Assembly (NCBI RefSeq): GCF_014203835.1
Contig: NZ_JACHJW010000001.1
Span: 1,116,001 to 1,180,000, forward strand
From: Micromonospora polyrhachis
GTDB lineage: Bacteria; Actinomycetota; Actinomycetes; Mycobacteriales; Micromonosporaceae
Length of the DNA: 64,000 nt
Direction of reading: 5' to 3'
Part shown: positions 10,225 through 19,146 of the stretch, one piece after another
How the letters are laid out: every line of letters begins with the position of its first letter
Numbering within the stretch: the stretch's first letter is position 1
Position numbers and translations under genes: made by a program
The notes under the pieces: generated by a model
Database searches by the model: none
The model's input: only the letters and a program-made list of their open reading frames with translations
Told to the model about the DNA's origin: nothing

Positions 10225-10237
10225 CTAGCAGTGCTAG
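10225..10237. promoter_or_regulatory. TetR operator copy 2 overlapping the TetR -10
   Basis: A second CTAGC-N3-GCTAG dyad (spacer AGT). It overlaps TAGAGT at 10235-10240, a -10-like hexamer that ends six bases before the TetR ATG. The overlap fits autorepression, and centre-to-centre distance to the first site is 50 bp. Confidence 0.65.
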
Positions 10238-10246
10238 AGTCACGCC

Positions 10247-10825
10247 ATGTCAATTCAGGCGCGGCGGGAGCGTGAGCGGGCGGAACGAGAGCGAGCAATC
10301 GTCGCCGCAGCCCGCGAGCTGGCCGAGTCGGAGGGCTGGGACGCGGTCACCACCCGTCGGCTCGCCGCCGAGATCGAGTACAGCCAACCCGTCCTCTACA
10401 GCCACTTCAAGGGCAAGGACGCCATCATGGCGGCGGTCGCCGTAGAAGGCTGCGGCGACCTGGCTGACGAACTCGCCGCCGCCCGGGCCGCCGCGACCGA
10501 CCCGCGGCAGGCGGTGGCCGGCATCGCCACGGCGTACGCCGCGTTCGCCGAACGGCGGCCCGCCCTCTACGACGCGATGTTCAACCTGGCCGTCGAGCTG
10601 CCCTTCGCCAGCCGGGACGTACCGGTCGACCTGGCCCGGGCCTTCGCCGAACTGGCCGAGACCCTGCGCCCCTTCGCCGGCAACGACGACCTGGAGGCGT
10701 TCACCGAGACCTTCTGGAGCGGGCTGCACGGCCTCGTCACGCTGATGCGAAGCGGCCGGCTACGGCGGGAGCAACACGAGCAGCGGTTGGCCCTCCTGGT
10801 CGACCGGTTCGCCCGGCCAGAGTGA
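10247..10825 (+). CDS. TetR family repressor
   Basis: A 192-aa repressor. The N-terminal helix-turn-helix is at about residues 14-60 (IVAAARELAESEGWDAVTTRRLA, then YSQPVLYSHFKGKDAIMAAV), with the usual tyrosine-rich recognition helix. The C-terminal all-helical domain binds an unknown ligand and resembles TetR_C_33-type tails. The gene is divergent from the DUF4267-cupin unit, and two identical-design dyads lie between them, so this unit is the likely target. No ribosome binding site is seen; a leaderless mRNA from TAGAGT is likely. Confidence 0.85.
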   Translation: MSIQARRERERAERERAIVAAARELAESEGWDAVTTRRLAAEIEYSQPVLYSHFKGKDAIMAAVAVEGCGDLADELAAARAAATDPRQAVAGIATAYAAFAERRPALYDAMFNLAVELPFASRDVPVDLARAFAELAETLRPFAGNDDLEAFTETFWSGLHGLVTLMRSGRLRREQHEQRLALLVDRFARPE

Positions 10826-10852
10826 GCTGACCGCCAGGGACGCGTGCACCCG

Positions 10853-10963
10853 ATGGCCGACCACGCACCCGTCACCGTCACCGTCACGACCGACACGCTG
10901 CTGCTCAGCTACCAGCAATTCTGGGACTGCCGTAGGCACCTCGGCGAACGGGCGCTGACTTAG
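10853..10963 (+). CDS. Possible 36-aa small ORF
   Basis: An ATG-started frame of 36 codons (MADHAPVTVTVTTD..., ending HLGERALT) with mostly G or C in third positions. It lies between the TetR gene and the convergent sigma gene and overlaps the latter's stop by a few bases. There is no good ribosome binding site and I recognise no family. It could be a small gene, a relic of a longer one, or chance. Confidence 0.25.
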   Translation: MADHAPVTVTVTTDTLLLSYQQFWDCRRHLGERALT

Positions 10964-11877
10964 CCCTCCCCCGCCCACGGACGCAGCTTCTCCGGGTTAC
11001 GGACCGCCCAGATCCGCGTGACGCGCCCGCCGGCGACGTCGAACGAGGCCACGGTCACGACGACGCCGGCACGCTGGGCCACCAGGCCCGGCACACCGTT
11101 GACCGACCGCTCCAGGAGTTCGAGCCCCGGAGCCATATCGGCAATGGCGACCATGTACTGGCCGATACGCGCGCCACCCTCGACCGGACGCAGGACGGTG
11201 CCGACCATGCCGCCGCCATCGGCGGTCATCACGGCGGCCGGGTCGAGAAGGTCGACGAGGGCTGCGATGTCCTTGGTCTCCCATGCCTCCTTGACGTGCC
11301 GCACCACGTCGGCCTGGCCGGTCGCCGCCACCGGAGCCCGCGCGGCACGCACCCGCCGCCGGGCGGAGGCCGCGAGCTGCTTGCAGGCCGCAGGGGTCCG
11401 GCCGAGAATGCCGGCGACCTCGGCGAAGGGGTACCGGAAGACCTCGTGCAGGACGAACGCCACCCGCTCGGCGGGCGTCATCGACTCCAGGACGACGAGG
11501 AAGGCCATGGCCACCGACTCGTTCAGGACGATCTGGTCGGCGGGGTCTGCCCAGCCGGTGGGATCGACGCTGCCTGCGTGGTCCCACTCGGTACGGTCGG
11601 GCAGCGGCTCGGGCAGCCACACGCCGACATAGCGTTCCCGGCGGGCCCGCGCCGAGCCGAGCAGGTCCAGGCAGATCCGGCTGGTCACCGTCGTCAGCCA
11701 GGCACCGGGGGACAGGATCTCCTCCTGCTGGCTTCGCGGCAGCCCGTACCAGCGTGCGTAGGCATCCTGTACGGCGTCCTCGGCCTCGGTCAGGGAACCG
11801 AGCAACCGGTAAGCAACATTGATCAGTTGGCGTCGCTCGCCGACTGTCCCATCCGGGCTGGTCGCGACAGTCCCCAT
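10960..11877 (-). CDS. ECF41-type sigma factor (SigJ-like)
   Basis: A 305-aa sigma factor. Region 2 is near residues 15-80 (YRLLGSLTEAEDAVQDAYARW, then SPGAWLTTVTSRICLDLL) and region 4 near 125-175 (TPAERVAFVLHEVFRYPFAEVA). The C-terminal SnoaL-like domain has the hallmarks I know for ECF41: a WLPEPL motif between regions 2 and 4, DGGG in the tail and NPEKL at the end. In that group the tail contacts the core sigma and tunes its activity. ECF41 genes usually sit beside the gene they control; here the divergent neighbour at 11978 is a small membrane protein. I could not find a convincing TGTCACA...CGTC promoter between them. Confidence 0.85.
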   Translation of the reverse strand: MGTVATSPDGTVGERRQLINVAYRLLGSLTEAEDAVQDAYARWYGLPRSQQEEILSPGAWLTTVTSRICLDLLGSARARRERYVGVWLPEPLPDRTEWDHAGSVDPTGWADPADQIVLNESVAMAFLVVLESMTPAERVAFVLHEVFRYPFAEVAGILGRTPAACKQLAASARRRVRAARAPVAATGQADVVRHVKEAWETKDIAALVDLLDPAAVMTADGGGMVGTVLRPVEGGARIGQYMVAIADMAPGLELLERSVNGVPGLVAQRAGVVVTVASFDVAGGRVTRIWAVRNPEKLRPWAGEG

Positions 11878-11977
11878 GCTTCCGGCCGCCCCCTCGCCTT
11901 ACCTTTCGCAGGCCCGCGTCGTCGGACTGGTGAGACCTTATCGACCTACTGCCCAAGGGCGGAAAAGGAGATGTGAC

Positions 11978-12346
11978 ATGGCCACCCAGGTGACGGCCAA
12001 TCCACGACGCAGTTCCTCGTTCCTGCGGATCGCGATCGCACTACAGACCCTGACCATCTTCCTTCAGGCCGTCTCCGCCGGACTGCTGTTGACCTCGACC
12101 TACGGAGAGACGCTGCACAGCGTCGGAGCCCGTGTGATGTACGGGGCGTCGATGCTGTACGTGCTCGCGGCGGTGCTGGCGTGGAAGCCGGGCGGCGGCT
12201 CGCCCCGGCCTGTCTGGTACGCGTCAGGATTCCTCGTACTCGCCTCGGGCCAGGTTGTGCTGGGCATCGCGCACGTTCCGTCGATCCACCTCCCCCTGGG
12301 AGTCCTGATGTTCGGTCTGAGTGTGCTGGCGCTGGCCCGGCGCTGA
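11978..12346 (+). CDS. Small four-helix membrane protein
   Basis: A 122-aa protein with about four hydrophobic segments: IAIALQTLTIFLQAVSAGLL, then MLYVLAAVLAW, VWYASGFLVLASGQVVLGI and LPLGVLMFGLSVLAL. The frame is open upstream to 11819, but a good ribosome binding site (AAAAGGAG) lies seven bases before the ATG at 11978. It looks like the small DoxX-like or general membrane proteins of actinomycetes, with no known function. It is divergent from the ECF41-type sigma gene and may be its target. Confidence 0.65.
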   Translation: MATQVTANPRRSSSFLRIAIALQTLTIFLQAVSAGLLLTSTYGETLHSVGARVMYGASMLYVLAAVLAWKPGGGSPRPVWYASGFLVLASGQVVLGIAHVPSIHLPLGVLMFGLSVLALARR

Positions 12347-12479
12347 GGTGATCCTCGGCTGCGCCACCGACGCCGAGGACGTCATTCCCGCAGGAGGCCT
12401 GGATGTTGTGGGTGGGCGTCGACCTCGACACGGTGCTGGACCAGCGCGCGGTAGAGCAGGTCGACGCCCAATCGGAGGC

Positions 12480-14024
12480 TCACCGCAGGGCGGTGTGGGC
12501 GTCGACGAGAAAACGGTCGCGGTCGTCGCCGTGGGCGATTGCCGCGTTGTAGACGGCGTCGATCGCGGCGACCAGCGGACTGTCATGTGCCAGGGCGATC
12601 AGGGCGGGGAACGCGACGGCCTGCTGGAGCATCTCGGTGACGCCGCGTGGTCCGAACGCTCTTGGGCCCAGGCGAAGTGGGACGGTGGTGTGCGGCACCT
12701 CGGGATCGGACAAGAGCCGGTGGAAAGCGGCGCTGCCGCTCTGCTCGGTGAAGGATCGGGGCAGTGGGCGGTTGGCCTCGGCGGCGGCGAGCGCGCCGGC
12801 GATCCACCCGATCTGCTCTAGCCCGGCTACCCGCATCGCGCGACGGGCCGCCCAGCAGGCTGCCTTCCGCTGGCGGACGGCGGGCAGCGCGTCGATGCGG
12901 TCGAGCAGCGGGCGATCGATCCGGGCAAGGGACTGTGCCTGGCTGAGGAGCCCTCGGACACGATCCGACGGCGGAGTGCCTCCCCACCGCTCGGCGTCGC
13001 GTTCGGCCCGCAGGCGGCGGCTCTTCTCGGCCAGCGCGGTCGCCTCGGCGGCCTGCTTACGCAACGTCTCCAGCCACGGATACGACCCGGCGGTGTCGAG
13101 CAGATGGTCCCAGATCAGGCCGAGAGCGAAGGCGTGCCGGCCCAGCATTCCCTCGTGCCGCAGCGTGAAGCCGTCGGGGCCGGACGTCAGCCGTACGGTA
13201 CTCGACTCGTCGTCCGGGAGTGTGGCCAACGGATCAGGGAAGATCGGCTCGTCGGCGGTGGCCCACGACCAGCCGAGAGTCTCACCGTCGACCCGCTCCA
13301 GCCGGACCTCCAAGTCGCCGACGGGCAACACTCCCATCGAGACCTCGACCGGCGCGGGCCGGTGGCGAATCACCGCCACCCGGGACAGCCCGCTGTCGTC
13401 CTCGTACGGGTCAGGTGGCAGCGGCGGCAGGATGGCCGGGCGGCCCGACGGGCGCGGCACCAGCGACAGCATCGCCCACTCGGCGGCCTTCGCCGGTTTC
13501 TGCTCCCAGTCGCGGCCCCCCGGGTCGGCCAGCACGGTACGCCATGGTGTCTCCTCGGACACCGCCCAGATGTGCAGCTCGTGCCGCTCGGGCGGGTCGT
13601 CGTCGGTGCGTACGGTTTCGTGCAGGCGGTCGCGCGCGTGCACCCGCACGCGGATCAGCCCGCGCGGGACCGCGACATCGGTGAGAGCCGCCGCGGTGCC
13701 GCCCATCAGGCCGGTGACCGACAGCCGGCCACTGGGACTCCAGAGAGTAGCCTCGCTGATCGCGTCCCAGTCGACGTCGACCTCCGTGGGAGGTCCGGGC
13801 AAGACACGGACGCGTGCCTCGATCCAGCCGGTGTGTATGCCGCAGAACCCGGTGAACTGACTCGACCCGCCGACGTGCAGCAGGTTGTCGCCGAGGGTGT
13901 AGATCTCCACGCCGGATACGCCCGGCACGGTGGACACCTCGTACTGGCAGTAGCTGACGGACAGCCGCGCCCAGTCGGTCACGGATATCGGAGTTCGATG
14001 ATCCGCGCCATGCAAATCGTCCAC
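12480..14024 (-). CDS. Unknown 514-aa protein
   Basis: I do not recognise this gene. The N-terminal half (about 1-300) looks beta-rich, with repeated short strands and motifs such as DWARLSVSYCQYEVST and DVDWDAISEATLWSPSGRLSV. The C-terminal half (about 310-514) is helical and charged, beginning KQAAEATALAEKSRRLRAER, and holds an Ala-rich region (WIAGALAAAEANRPLPRSF). There is no signal peptide or membrane helix. The GTG at 14024 is the first start in frame and has a poor ribosome binding site, so the start is uncertain. It is divergent from the LPG-synthase-like gene, with about 270 bases between. Confidence 0.6.
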   Translation of the reverse strand: MDDLHGADHRTPISVTDWARLSVSYCQYEVSTVPGVSGVEIYTLGDNLLHVGGSSQFTGFCGIHTGWIEARVRVLPGPPTEVDVDWDAISEATLWSPSGRLSVTGLMGGTAAALTDVAVPRGLIRVRVHARDRLHETVRTDDDPPERHELHIWAVSEETPWRTVLADPGGRDWEQKPAKAAEWAMLSLVPRPSGRPAILPPLPPDPYEDDSGLSRVAVIRHRPAPVEVSMGVLPVGDLEVRLERVDGETLGWSWATADEPIFPDPLATLPDDESSTVRLTSGPDGFTLRHEGMLGRHAFALGLIWDHLLDTAGSYPWLETLRKQAAEATALAEKSRRLRAERDAERWGGTPPSDRVRGLLSQAQSLARIDRPLLDRIDALPAVRQRKAACWAARRAMRVAGLEQIGWIAGALAAAEANRPLPRSFTEQSGSAAFHRLLSDPEVPHTTVPLRLGPRAFGPRGVTEMLQQAVAFPALIALAHDSPLVAAIDAVYNAAIAHGDDRDRFLVDAHTALR

Positions 14025-14293
14025 TCCCGGATCCTACGACTGTCGTCATAGGACCCGTGAGGCACCGAGAAGTCCTTGCCGGCGCTGTCCGACCGGGCCA
14101 GGCGGCCGAACCGGTGCTCACGAGCGCCCGGGACAGGAGAGCATCCTGCCCTCACCTGCACGGTCACGTCTCGAGTTTGACCACCCTCGGCGCGGTCCGG
14201 CGGGTCCAACTCCGGAATCAAGGAATCGACAAGCTGCCCCGCAGTAGCGTGACAAGCGTCCGGGATCTATCGACGACATGGAGTCGAGGTCGC

Positions 14294-15388
14294 GTGTTGG
14301 TGCGGGAAGCAGGGGACGGTTCGGACACCGATGCCGGGCCGGCGGCGTCGAACGCACCGCCCGGCCGGCGTGGCTGGCGCGCCACCGCCCACCGGTCGCT
14401 GATGGTTCTGTTCCTGATGGTGGTCGCAGCCGCCGTGGCGCTGGCGCTGCGCGGCCAGGACTGGTCGGTGCTGCCGTCGGCGGTCGGCGATCGTCCCCCG
14501 GTCTCCTTCGCGTTGCTCGTCGGGATCGCCTTCCTGCTCAACGCCGCGTCGGTGGTGCTGACCATGGTGTCCTGGCGGGAGATGATGTCGGGAATCGGCG
14601 AGCGGCTGAGCCCGGTGGCGGCGACGCGGATCTTCTTTGTCGGCCAGTTCGCCAAGTTTGTCCCGGGCAAAGTGCTCGGACTCATCGTCGCCATCAGGAT
14701 GGGCAAGGCGACCGGGGTGTCGGCGGGCCGGATGACCTACGCCTGGCTCCTGTCGCTGGTTGTGGTCATGCTCACCGGTACGACGGTTGGGCTGGCCGCC
14801 GGGCCGGATGTCTTCGGGGCTTCGGCCGGTTGGCTGGCGCTGGCGGCGGTGCCGATCGTGGCTGTTCTGGTCCGCCCGGACCTGGTTGGCCGGGCGGCGG
14901 CCATGGCGGCCCGGGTGCTGCGCCGACCGTCGCCGACGGCGGACGTCTCCGGCCGAGGAGTCCGTCTGGCTGTGCTCCTGCAGTTGCTGGCATGGCTGCT
15001 TGGCGGGCTCCATCTCTGGGTGCTCGCTGTGGCGATGGGCGCCGCGCCGGCCCGCTCGTTCCTGCTCTGCGTCGGGGCGTTCGGCCTCGGCGCGGTCACC
15101 GGGATGCTGGCCGTGTTCGCCCCGGAGGGCATCGGGGTGCGTGAGGTGGTCCTGCTGGCAGCGCTCGGCGTGACGCTGCCGCTGCCGGTGGCCGGCGTGG
15201 TGGTGGTGGCGAGCCGATTGGTGGTCACGCTCAGCGAGCTTTCCACGGCTGGGGTGGCTCTGCTGGTGAGTGAAATCCAGCTCCGGGGGCGGCCGGTGCA
15301 TCGGCCTGAGGTAGCCGTGGTTCCAAGGTGTGCGGAGGTCGGCAATCGGAGGGAGGAGCAGGCTCTGTCAAACCGGGACAATGAATGA
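14294..15388 (+). CDS. Lysylphosphatidylglycerol synthase-type membrane protein (UPF0104)
   Basis: A 364-aa membrane protein of the LPG_synthase_TM/UPF0104 family. Several hydrophobic helices are seen, and the family segment lies around residues 85-140 (FFVGQFAKFVPGKVLGLIVA). Near residue 280 comes GMLAVFAPEGIGVREVVLL, the conserved PGGLGxRE-like motif. It lacks the soluble acyltransferase domain of MprF, so it is a flippase or accessory membrane protein; such genes are common in glycan and glycolipid clusters. The GTG at 14294 has a GGAG ten bases upstream; a GTG at 14300 is the alternative. The gene opens the glycan cluster. Confidence 0.75.
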   Translation: MLVREAGDGSDTDAGPAASNAPPGRRGWRATAHRSLMVLFLMVVAAAVALALRGQDWSVLPSAVGDRPPVSFALLVGIAFLLNAASVVLTMVSWREMMSGIGERLSPVAATRIFFVGQFAKFVPGKVLGLIVAIRMGKATGVSAGRMTYAWLLSLVVVMLTGTTVGLAAGPDVFGASAGWLALAAVPIVAVLVRPDLVGRAAAMAARVLRRPSPTADVSGRGVRLAVLLQLLAWLLGGLHLWVLAVAMGAAPARSFLLCVGAFGLGAVTGMLAVFAPEGIGVREVVLLAALGVTLPLPVAGVVVVASRLVVTLSELSTAGVALLVSEIQLRGRPVHRPEVAVVPRCAEVGNRREEQALSNRDNE

Positions 15389-15815
15389 TCGTTTTTTCAT
15401 CGACGATTGACCGATATTGGTTAATGTCGCCACAATATTGAACTGCTTTCCGTTATTCGAGGAATCTTGACGACGCGGTCGAGTCGCGGTCCGGTGAGCG
15501 GCGCATGGCGACCGAACATGTCTTTGGCCTCCACGAGGAATTCCGTGTGCGCAGGGTCGGAGACATCACGGAAACGTGCGTGGCCTGGCAGCTCTCGACG
15601 GGATTGCCGCCTCGTCCGCAGCGACTCGGACGCCGCTCACCGAGCGTGAAAACCGTTCATATCGAAGGACTTGACGACACCTGCCAGGTGGCGCAGTCGA
15701 AAGCGTTGCGCCGCGTTGAATGCAAAGGGATTCATGCGAGAAGCCTGTGGAACATGGGAGCGTGACCATGCATACTGAATCACGCTGATCGATGTGCATA
15801 CAACGGGGAGTGTTC
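15389..15815. other. AT-richer spacer with candidate promoter
   Basis: The first 100 bases are clearly richer in A and T than the surroundings. A candidate promoter is TTGACC (15407-15412), 18 bases, CACAAT (15431-15436). Small open frames here, including one of 86 codons at 15505, resemble nothing I know. I treat the stretch as a promoter region for the glycosyltransferase and SARP genes. Confidence 0.45.
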
Positions 15816-16832
15816 ATGAACGAGTCCAGACCAGCGCTGGTGTCGGTGATTGTGCCCAGTCTCAACACTGCGAAGACCATCGGGCTGTGCATCGAGGCGG
15901 TGCTGGCGCAGACGTACCCCGCGATCGAGATGATCGTGGTGGATGACGGGAGCACCGACGGGACGGCCGACATCGCACGGGCGTATGGCTGCACGGTGAT
16001 CCGACTGCCGCGCAACGTGGGGACCGGCCCGGCCCGCAACCGTGGAATCGAGGCGAGTCACGGTAGCGTCTTGTTCTTCCTCGACGCCGACGTGGCGCTC
16101 GCTCCGGACGCGGTCGAGAACGCGGTGCGGATCCTTGACGAGAACCCGACCTACGGCGCGGTGTGGGGCGTCTACGCCGACCGGCCGCTGGTCGATGACG
16201 GCTTGGTGAAGCGAGTCCAGGTGCTCCACGCGCACTACCGGCAGATCCGCAAGCTGGGGCCGGCCCGGACCGGGCACTTCGCTGGCGGTGCGATCCGCCG
16301 GAGAGTCGTCGACGAGGTCGGCATGTTCGACGAGCGACTGGGACCGATCAACGAGGACACCGAATACAGCCTGCGCATCGCCGAGCGCTTCCCGATGGTC
16401 CGGACCACCGAAGTCGTCGGATACCACGACGACGATGACGAGGTGTCGTCGGTGATCAGGAAGTGCTTCAAGCGAGCGGTCCGGTTGGTGCCGCTGGTCC
16501 TCACACGGCGCGGCTCGCGATTCGAGAAGGAGGCGACCTACCAGCCACAGGAGGTCGCGGCGGTCTTCCTGGCCACTGCGACGATCCCACTGGCGATCTT
16601 CTCGCTCTATCTCCTGGCCGTGCCACTGGCCTTCCTGGCCTGGTTCATCCTCGCGGACCTGCGCCGGCTGGGCTTCGTGCGCAGGAACGCGGGCTGGCGG
16701 CTGGTGTTTCCGTGCATGGCGCTGAACTACACCTACAGCTTGACCATCTCGCTCGCTGCCCTCAGTGGTGCCCTGTGTTACCTCGTCGATCCGCGGTTCC
16801 GCCGCCGGTGGTCTGGGGCGGTCGCCCGTTGA
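15816..16832 (+). CDS. Family 2 glycosyltransferase with C-terminal membrane part
   Basis: A 338-aa GT-A inverting glycosyltransferase. VSVIVPSLNTAKTIGLCIEA opens the fold, VVDDGSTDGT is at 41-50, and the metal-binding DAD of FFLDADVAL is at 90-92. The acidic acceptor-site motif NEDTEYSLR is near 190. From about residue 245 there are two to three hydrophobic helices, so it is membrane-attached and probably uses a lipid-linked acceptor. The ATG at 15816 has GGGGAG six bases upstream; a start at 15792 is less likely. It resembles the second GT2 at 22992 in layout. Confidence 0.85.
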   Translation: MNESRPALVSVIVPSLNTAKTIGLCIEAVLAQTYPAIEMIVVDDGSTDGTADIARAYGCTVIRLPRNVGTGPARNRGIEASHGSVLFFLDADVALAPDAVENAVRILDENPTYGAVWGVYADRPLVDDGLVKRVQVLHAHYRQIRKLGPARTGHFAGGAIRRRVVDEVGMFDERLGPINEDTEYSLRIAERFPMVRTTEVVGYHDDDDEVSSVIRKCFKRAVRLVPLVLTRRGSRFEKEATYQPQEVAAVFLATATIPLAIFSLYLLAVPLAFLAWFILADLRRLGFVRRNAGWRLVFPCMALNYTYSLTISLAALSGALCYLVDPRFRRRWSGAVAR

Positions 16833-16869
16833 CGTGCCGCTCAGGACTGCTTCACGGGAGGGAATACAG

Positions 16870-18735
16870 GTGAGAATTCGACTACTGGGTCCTGTCGAGG
16901 TGGAAGTCAACGGGCGACCGTTGGACGTGGGTCCGCGGCAGCGGCGGGCGGTGTTGGCGGCCCTGGCGGTGGACGCCGGAACACCGGTGTCGAGCGACAC
17001 GCTGGCAGACCGGCTCTGGGGTCTGACCGCGCCGGAGGCGTCTCGCAGTTCGCTCTACGCCCACGTGACCCGGCTGCGGCGGGCGCTCAGCGAGGCCGAC
17101 GACGACCGAGAGGGGCCGGTCAGCCTCCGTCGCAACGACGACGGTTACGTACTGAACATCGACCGACGCCTGGTCGACCAGCATCGCTTCCAGGAACTGG
17201 TGGAGTCGAGCCGGGCGGCACCGCAGTCCGGCGACGAACGCATCGAGCTGCTACGCGAGGCGATGAACCTGTGGCGCGGAACGCCACTGTCCACGCTGAC
17301 CAGCGACTGGGCGCTGCGGGTTCGCCGGAGCATCGAGTACCAGTTCACCGGGCTGGCAGGAGCCTGGGGGGCCGAGGAGCTTCGGCGGGGGAACGCGGAG
17401 GCGGTCGCCGACCGGTTGGCCCAACTCGTGGGCGCCTACCCGCTCGCGGAGCCGCTTGTCGCGCTCCAGATGCGTGCCCTGTGCGCGGTAGGGCGGGTCT
17501 CGGAGGCGCTGCAGTGCTACGCCGAGGCGCGCGCCCAGATCGTCGAGCAGATCGGCGCCGAGCCTGGGCCGGAGCTGCGCCGTACCCACCTGGCTGTGCT
17601 GCGGGGCGAACTCGACCAGGAACCGGGCCCGAACACCTTGGGCCGCTTAGTCCTGCCGCCCCGGGACGTACCGCGGCAACTCCCCGCCGACCTGTCGAGA
17701 TTCGTCGGCCGTTCCCACGAGCTGGCCCAGGTGCTGGACTCGTTCACGCCGACCGGGCACCGCGGATCCACTCCGGTCGTGAACATCTACGGCGCGGCCG
17801 GGGTCGGCAAGTCCACGTTGGCCATTCACGCCGCGCACCGGCTAGTCGCGCGGTACCCGGACGGTCAGGTCTACCTCGACCTGCGGGGCTCCGCTTCGGG
17901 GGGGTCGCCGCTGAGTCCGGCCGACGCGCTGGCCCGACTCCTGCGCACCCTGGGGGGTGTCGCAACGCCGTACAAACCGGTCCAGGTCGACGAGGCCGCC
18001 GCACTGTTGCGGTCGCTGATGGCCGGTCGACGGCTGCTGCTGGTGCTGGACAATGCCGCCGACGCGGCCCAGGTGTACCCGCTGCTGCCCAGCGCGACCG
18101 GTTGCGGGACCCTGGTTACCAGCCTCCAGCCCCTCGCCGGCCTGGGAGACGCCGGCCAGGTGTGGGTAGGCGCGCTCTCCGTCGACGATGCCGTGACACT
18201 GCTCTGCCAGTGGGTCGGCGCAGACCGGATCGCAGCCGAGCCGGAGGCGGCGGCCGCGATCGCCCGGTGGTGCGAGTACCTGCCGCTGGCATTGCGGATC
18301 GCCGGCGCCAGGCTGGTCGCCCGACCCCGCTGGCCGCTGGCCGAGTTGCGTGACCGCCTGGCGGACGAGCGGCGCAGGCTGGACAACCTGGAGCTGGACG
18401 GCATGGGGCTGCGGGCCAGCATCGGTGTCTCGTATCAGCGGCTGTCACGTAGCACCGACCTGACCGAACGCGCCATCGCTGAGGCGTTCAAGCTGTTGGG
18501 CGCCTCAGCCGAGCCTGAACTCGATCGCTCGGCGGCTGCCCGGGTGCTGACCCGTTCCGAGGAGGACGCGGAACGGATGCTGGAGCGTCTGGTCGACGTC
18601 CAACTCCTGGAGACGTCATCGCCGGGCAACTACCGGATGGGAGCGTTGGTGCGCCTCTACGCCAGGGAGCGGTTCGCGGGCCGGCACGAGGAAGAATCTC
18701 GGCTGAGGGTGTCGGGACCAGCCGGAACAGCATGA
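16870..18735 (+). CDS. SARP/AfsR-type transcriptional activator lacking TPRs
   Basis: A 621-aa regulator. Residues 1-95 form an OmpR-type winged helix (IRLLGPVEVEVNGRPLDVGP). About 95-245 is the bacterial transcriptional activation domain. About 290-600 is an NB-ARC NTPase, with Walker A YGAAGVGKSTLA near 305 and Walker B RRLLLVLDNAA near 395. AfsR proteins usually continue with tetratricopeptide repeats to about 950 aa or more; this one stops 30 residues after the winged-helix end of the NTPase. The GTG at 16870 has GGGAGG upstream. SARPs activate secondary-metabolite clusters, so this is the likely cluster activator. It starts 37 bases after the GT2 gene. Confidence 0.85.
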   Translation: MRIRLLGPVEVEVNGRPLDVGPRQRRAVLAALAVDAGTPVSSDTLADRLWGLTAPEASRSSLYAHVTRLRRALSEADDDREGPVSLRRNDDGYVLNIDRRLVDQHRFQELVESSRAAPQSGDERIELLREAMNLWRGTPLSTLTSDWALRVRRSIEYQFTGLAGAWGAEELRRGNAEAVADRLAQLVGAYPLAEPLVALQMRALCAVGRVSEALQCYAEARAQIVEQIGAEPGPELRRTHLAVLRGELDQEPGPNTLGRLVLPPRDVPRQLPADLSRFVGRSHELAQVLDSFTPTGHRGSTPVVNIYGAAGVGKSTLAIHAAHRLVARYPDGQVYLDLRGSASGGSPLSPADALARLLRTLGGVATPYKPVQVDEAAALLRSLMAGRRLLLVLDNAADAAQVYPLLPSATGCGTLVTSLQPLAGLGDAGQVWVGALSVDDAVTLLCQWVGADRIAAEPEAAAAIARWCEYLPLALRIAGARLVARPRWPLAELRDRLADERRRLDNLELDGMGLRASIGVSYQRLSRSTDLTERAIAEAFKLLGASAEPELDRSAAARVLTRSEEDAERMLERLVDVQLLETSSPGNYRMGALVRLYARERFAGRHEEESRLRVSGPAGTA

Positions 18736-19146
18736 TCCGCGATGGTTGGCCCAGACGGCGTACGTCGTAGGCGGGCAGATTCCCAGCATCAGCCGTCACA
18801 GGCGAGGCCGAGTTGAGGAGTCGAATCGGTGAAGCGGATCGAGTTACCGGTCGGGGTGGCAGGGCGGTACGGGCGACGTCTCGTGAACGGGGCGGGTCGG
18901 GACGGCCCCGATACGATCGGCGGGCCAGGACGCGAGGACTCACCTGTGCCGCAGGGCCGGAGGTCACCCGAGGTGTCCACGGGTGGCGAGGTGTCCGGTC
19001 TGGCCGTCGGCAGGCCCCTGTTCCGGGGCCGACCGACCCCGGCGCCCGGCATCCGATCCGGGGCCACCCAACCTCGGCTCGATCATCACCGCGGCGAGGG
19101 CGGCCAGACTGAGCGCACCGCCGACGAGCGCGGTGCTCCGGACTCC
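18736..19146. other. Spacer containing the untranslated tail of the MFS gene
   Basis: The minus strand from 19146 down to 18964 continues the MFS frame past its stop and encodes the expected last helix (GVRSTALVGGALSLAALAAV), ending in a TGA at 18964-18966. Between 18736 and 18963 I see nothing convincing. Confidence 0.6.

Noticed and set aside
11940-11980. ECF41 promoter (TGTCACA) at the divergent start
   Set aside because: A TGTCACA string exists on the minus strand over the ribosome binding site of the membrane protein gene, but it points the wrong way and no matching -10 CGTC lies at the right distance.
15505-15765. 86-aa ORF before the first glycosyltransferase
   Set aside because: No ribosome binding site, no family resemblance, and it lies in an AT-richer promoter-like stretch.
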